Shown one piece after another: positions 62,338-64,000 of a DNA stretch of 64,000 nucleotides (the stretch's first letter is position 1; every line of letters begins with the position of its first letter). A model generated the notes under the pieces. That model saw only the letters and a list, made by a program, of their open reading frames with translations, was not told where the DNA came from and made no database searches. Made by a program: the position numbers and the translations under genes. This stretch comes from Pontibacter lucknowensis (GTDB lineage Bacteria > Bacteroidota > Bacteroidia > Cytophagales > Hymenobacteraceae): the NCBI RefSeq assembly GCF_900156415.1, contig NZ_FTNM01000004.1, positions 186,001 to 250,000 of the forward strand. Reading direction: 5' to 3'.

Positions 62338-62371
62338 GAGGGAGCCTCACACGGGGCTCCCTCTTTTTTTT
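62338..62371 (+). terminator. Terminator of the PorT-type gene
   Basis: AGAGGGAGCC and GGCTCCCTCT pair around TCACACG and are followed by a run of T's. Confidence 0.88.
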
Positions 62372-62456
62372 TATAAGTGATCCTTAGCAGCAAAAGAAAT
62401 TCAGACGACCAGACCGGCTCACGATGTGCACGCCAGCCAGGTCAGCAAAATGCACT

Positions 62457-63803
62457 TTAAAGGACGGATAGTCTGTGCGTGAACGACGCTCCCATAAACT
62501 GAATCCGGACATAGTAAATGCCCCGGCCAAAATCACTCAGGTCCAGCTGCAGATTGCGTGACGTACTGGAAAAGGTGTGCTGGATAATGGGACGCCCCAT
62601 CGCATTGTGCACCGAAAGGTGTACCGGAAAAGGGAACGGTGGGAAACTGATGGTAAACCGGCCATCTGTGCTTGGGTTAGGATATATTTTGATTGGTCCC
62701 ACATAAATGGGCCTGCCTACAGGTTTTTTGTCTTCCGCCACCTGCACCGTCATGCGCTGCATGGCCATCATCCCGTTTTCGTTCGAAGCCCTCAGGGTGA
62801 TCATGTAGGTTCCCGGTTGGCTGTAGGTATGGCTCGGGGACGTTGCATTGCTCACGCTACCGTCTCCAAAGGTCCAGTAATAGAGCCAGGCGCCTCTGGT
62901 TTCGTTGGTCAGGTTAACCGTAAGGCCTTTCGTCGAACTACGGAAACTGACTAGCGGTGCCTCTCCGGTGACTGGCAGGTTGACAATGGGGGAGTCGTAG
63001 ATCTGACGGAGTGAAAGGCCCTGATAGAAAAAGGGATTACTCCAAAGTGCGGTGCGTTCCACCGTAAGAAGTCCCCAGGGGCTTTCAGAATCAGGTGCTT
63101 TGTCAGGGTAACTCCAATGCGTCTGCATGATACTGTGATAAGCAACGGCGCGTGTGCTTTCGTGGTCGTAGGGGTGAGGCAGACCAAAGGCATGGCCTAA
63201 CTCGTGGGCCATAGTGCCGTGTGGTACGCAGGGCCACATCAGACCTGTCGGGTCAGTAGGGCAGATCCCAAAATCATTGAACTCCGGGAAATTCTCCACC
63301 GCGGTGATGGCCACGCCGCAATAGCCATTACAAGACTGGGCTCCTCCTCCCAATCCTTCAGGCCGACCTGATTTGATCCACAGGCTCACTACAAAACCCG
63401 GTTCCCAGATCGGATGCCCCAGTTGTTCCATCTCTGCCAACAGCAGGCCCCACCAGTCCTCCCGGTAATAGCTGGTGCTCTCCTTCGCCTGGTAAAACAG
63501 GACGGTGTCTGCATAGGCAAAGGTATAGGTAAGGCCGCCGGTGTTCACCTGAAACCAAGCCTGTATCTCCCGGGTGGCTTTCTTTATCGCGTCGTATTCA
63601 GCTTGGCTGTAGGTTTCGTCACTTGCCACGACATAGTATACCGCCACTTTGTTCTCAGTCAATGCCGCCTGTACCTGTGCGGTGCTCTGGGCAGTCGGAG
63701 CGGGTTGCCGCTGGCAGTCTGCCAGCTGATTATTGCGCTGGGCCTGTGCAGGAATGAAAAATTGAAATAGAAACAGGATGGTGATAAGTAATGATGTTTT
63801 CAT
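62457..63803 (-). CDS. Secreted HELGH metallopeptidase with PKD domain and T9SS sorting signal
   Basis: A 448-residue protein from ATG 63803 (MKTSLLITILFLFQFFIPAQAQ), a signal peptide; upstream codons to 63857 are not conserved. The zinc motif is HELGHAFGLPH near residue 200, the HExxHxxGxxH form of metzincins. A PKD domain (about 290-370; WLYYWTFGDGSVSNATSPSHTYS) and a type A T9SS sorting domain (PIKIYPNPSTDGRFTI ... GIYYVRIQFMG ... HRLSVL) follow. It probably hydrolyses protein outside the cell or on its surface. The exact peptidase family is not certain. Confidence 0.85.
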   Translation of the reverse strand: MKTSLLITILFLFQFFIPAQAQRNNQLADCQRQPAPTAQSTAQVQAALTENKVAVYYVVASDETYSQAEYDAIKKATREIQAWFQVNTGGLTYTFAYADTVLFYQAKESTSYYREDWWGLLLAEMEQLGHPIWEPGFVVSLWIKSGRPEGLGGGAQSCNGYCGVAITAVENFPEFNDFGICPTDPTGLMWPCVPHGTMAHELGHAFGLPHPYDHESTRAVAYHSIMQTHWSYPDKAPDSESPWGLLTVERTALWSNPFFYQGLSLRQIYDSPIVNLPVTGEAPLVSFRSSTKGLTVNLTNETRGAWLYYWTFGDGSVSNATSPSHTYSQPGTYMITLRASNENGMMAMQRMTVQVAEDKKPVGRPIYVGPIKIYPNPSTDGRFTISFPPFPFPVHLSVHNAMGRPIIQHTFSSTSRNLQLDLSDFGRGIYYVRIQFMGASFTHRLSVL

Positions 63804-64000
63804 TAGAGAAGAAGTAAAAGCTTGGAATACAGCTGTAACAGGAGAGGACAATGCCATAGCACTGATCAGGAAGCAGATCTCTGGTAAGATCCTATGAGGA
63901 GGGGTATATAAGGTATACGTTTATGGGATGTTTAATTTAAGGATAAGATATAACTTTCAGTGTATGATAATATTAGGAGTGTGGAGGGCCATATTTGTGT

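Overview
The window is chromosomal DNA of a member of the Bacteroidota, most likely a Hymenobacteraceae/Pontibacter-like Cytophagales bacterium. The evidence is a SusC/SusD outer-membrane pair, two secreted metallopeptidases with C-terminal type IX secretion (T9SS) sorting domains, many lipoproteins with Bacteroidota-style signal peptides, TANNTTTG promoter elements, scarce Shine-Dalgarno sequences, and an arsenosugar gene set. No rRNA, CRISPR array, transposase or integrase is visible.

Layout. (a) 1-1112: a site-2 protease cut by the window edge, overlapping a HAD phosphatase. (b) 1204-7386: a visibly AT-richer accessory region that starts at a tRNA gene with anticodon CAU. An AbiE-like toxin-antitoxin pair lies between two ~72-bp direct repeats that contain the tRNA 3' end and its terminator. 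It is followed by a three-gene operon (TerB-like protein, four-helix membrane coiled-coil protein, vWA-like lipoprotein) and a uracil-DNA-glycosylase-superfamily-like gene. This region is the best candidate for an undescribed system. (c) 7389-8858: a peptidoglycan hydrolase gene broken by one in-frame amber codon just before its last catalytic motif, and a small STAS-like protein. (d) 8920-21191: SusD/SusC nutrient uptake, CsbD, a soluble hybrid histidine kinase, a PLP-transferase/GNAT fusion divergent from a small STAS-like protein, and a TonB-dependent receptor. (e) 21891-31188: housekeeping and stress genes (OsmC, HPF, SDR, DsbA-like, CDF exporter), an OmpR-type two-component system, and a SulP transporter/beta-carbonic anhydrase operon preceded by four response-regulator-like repeats with exact 11-bp spacing. 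(f) 31677-37956: outer-membrane protein, a low-complexity Tyr/Gly/Ser repeat protein, topoisomerase III, small membrane proteins. (g) 38168-42991: aldehyde dehydrogenase and an arsenosugar-type cluster (two DUF2064 proteins, AhpD-like protein, ArsS, rhodanese lipoprotein). (h) 42995-50864: L,D-transpeptidase, DUF2461, small unknowns, a subclass B1 metallo-beta-lactamase, and a three-glycosyltransferase operon. (i) 51000-63803: Bcp peroxiredoxin, tandem paralogous lipoproteins, an M36 peptidase, a ceramidase-like lipoprotein, Tex, a PorT-type barrel and a HELGH metallopeptidase.

Across the whole window the heptamer AGGTATA/TATACCT occurs about 90 times by eye (about 8 expected), with a core decamer CAGGTATAGC/GCTATACCTG about 20 times (about 0.1 expected). 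It occurs in coding and intergenic DNA and in all reading frames. No listed feature explains it.

Starts were often moved inward from the longest open frame to the Met that opens a signal peptide or conserved domain; each entry says so. All homology statements rest on motif recognition without database searches.
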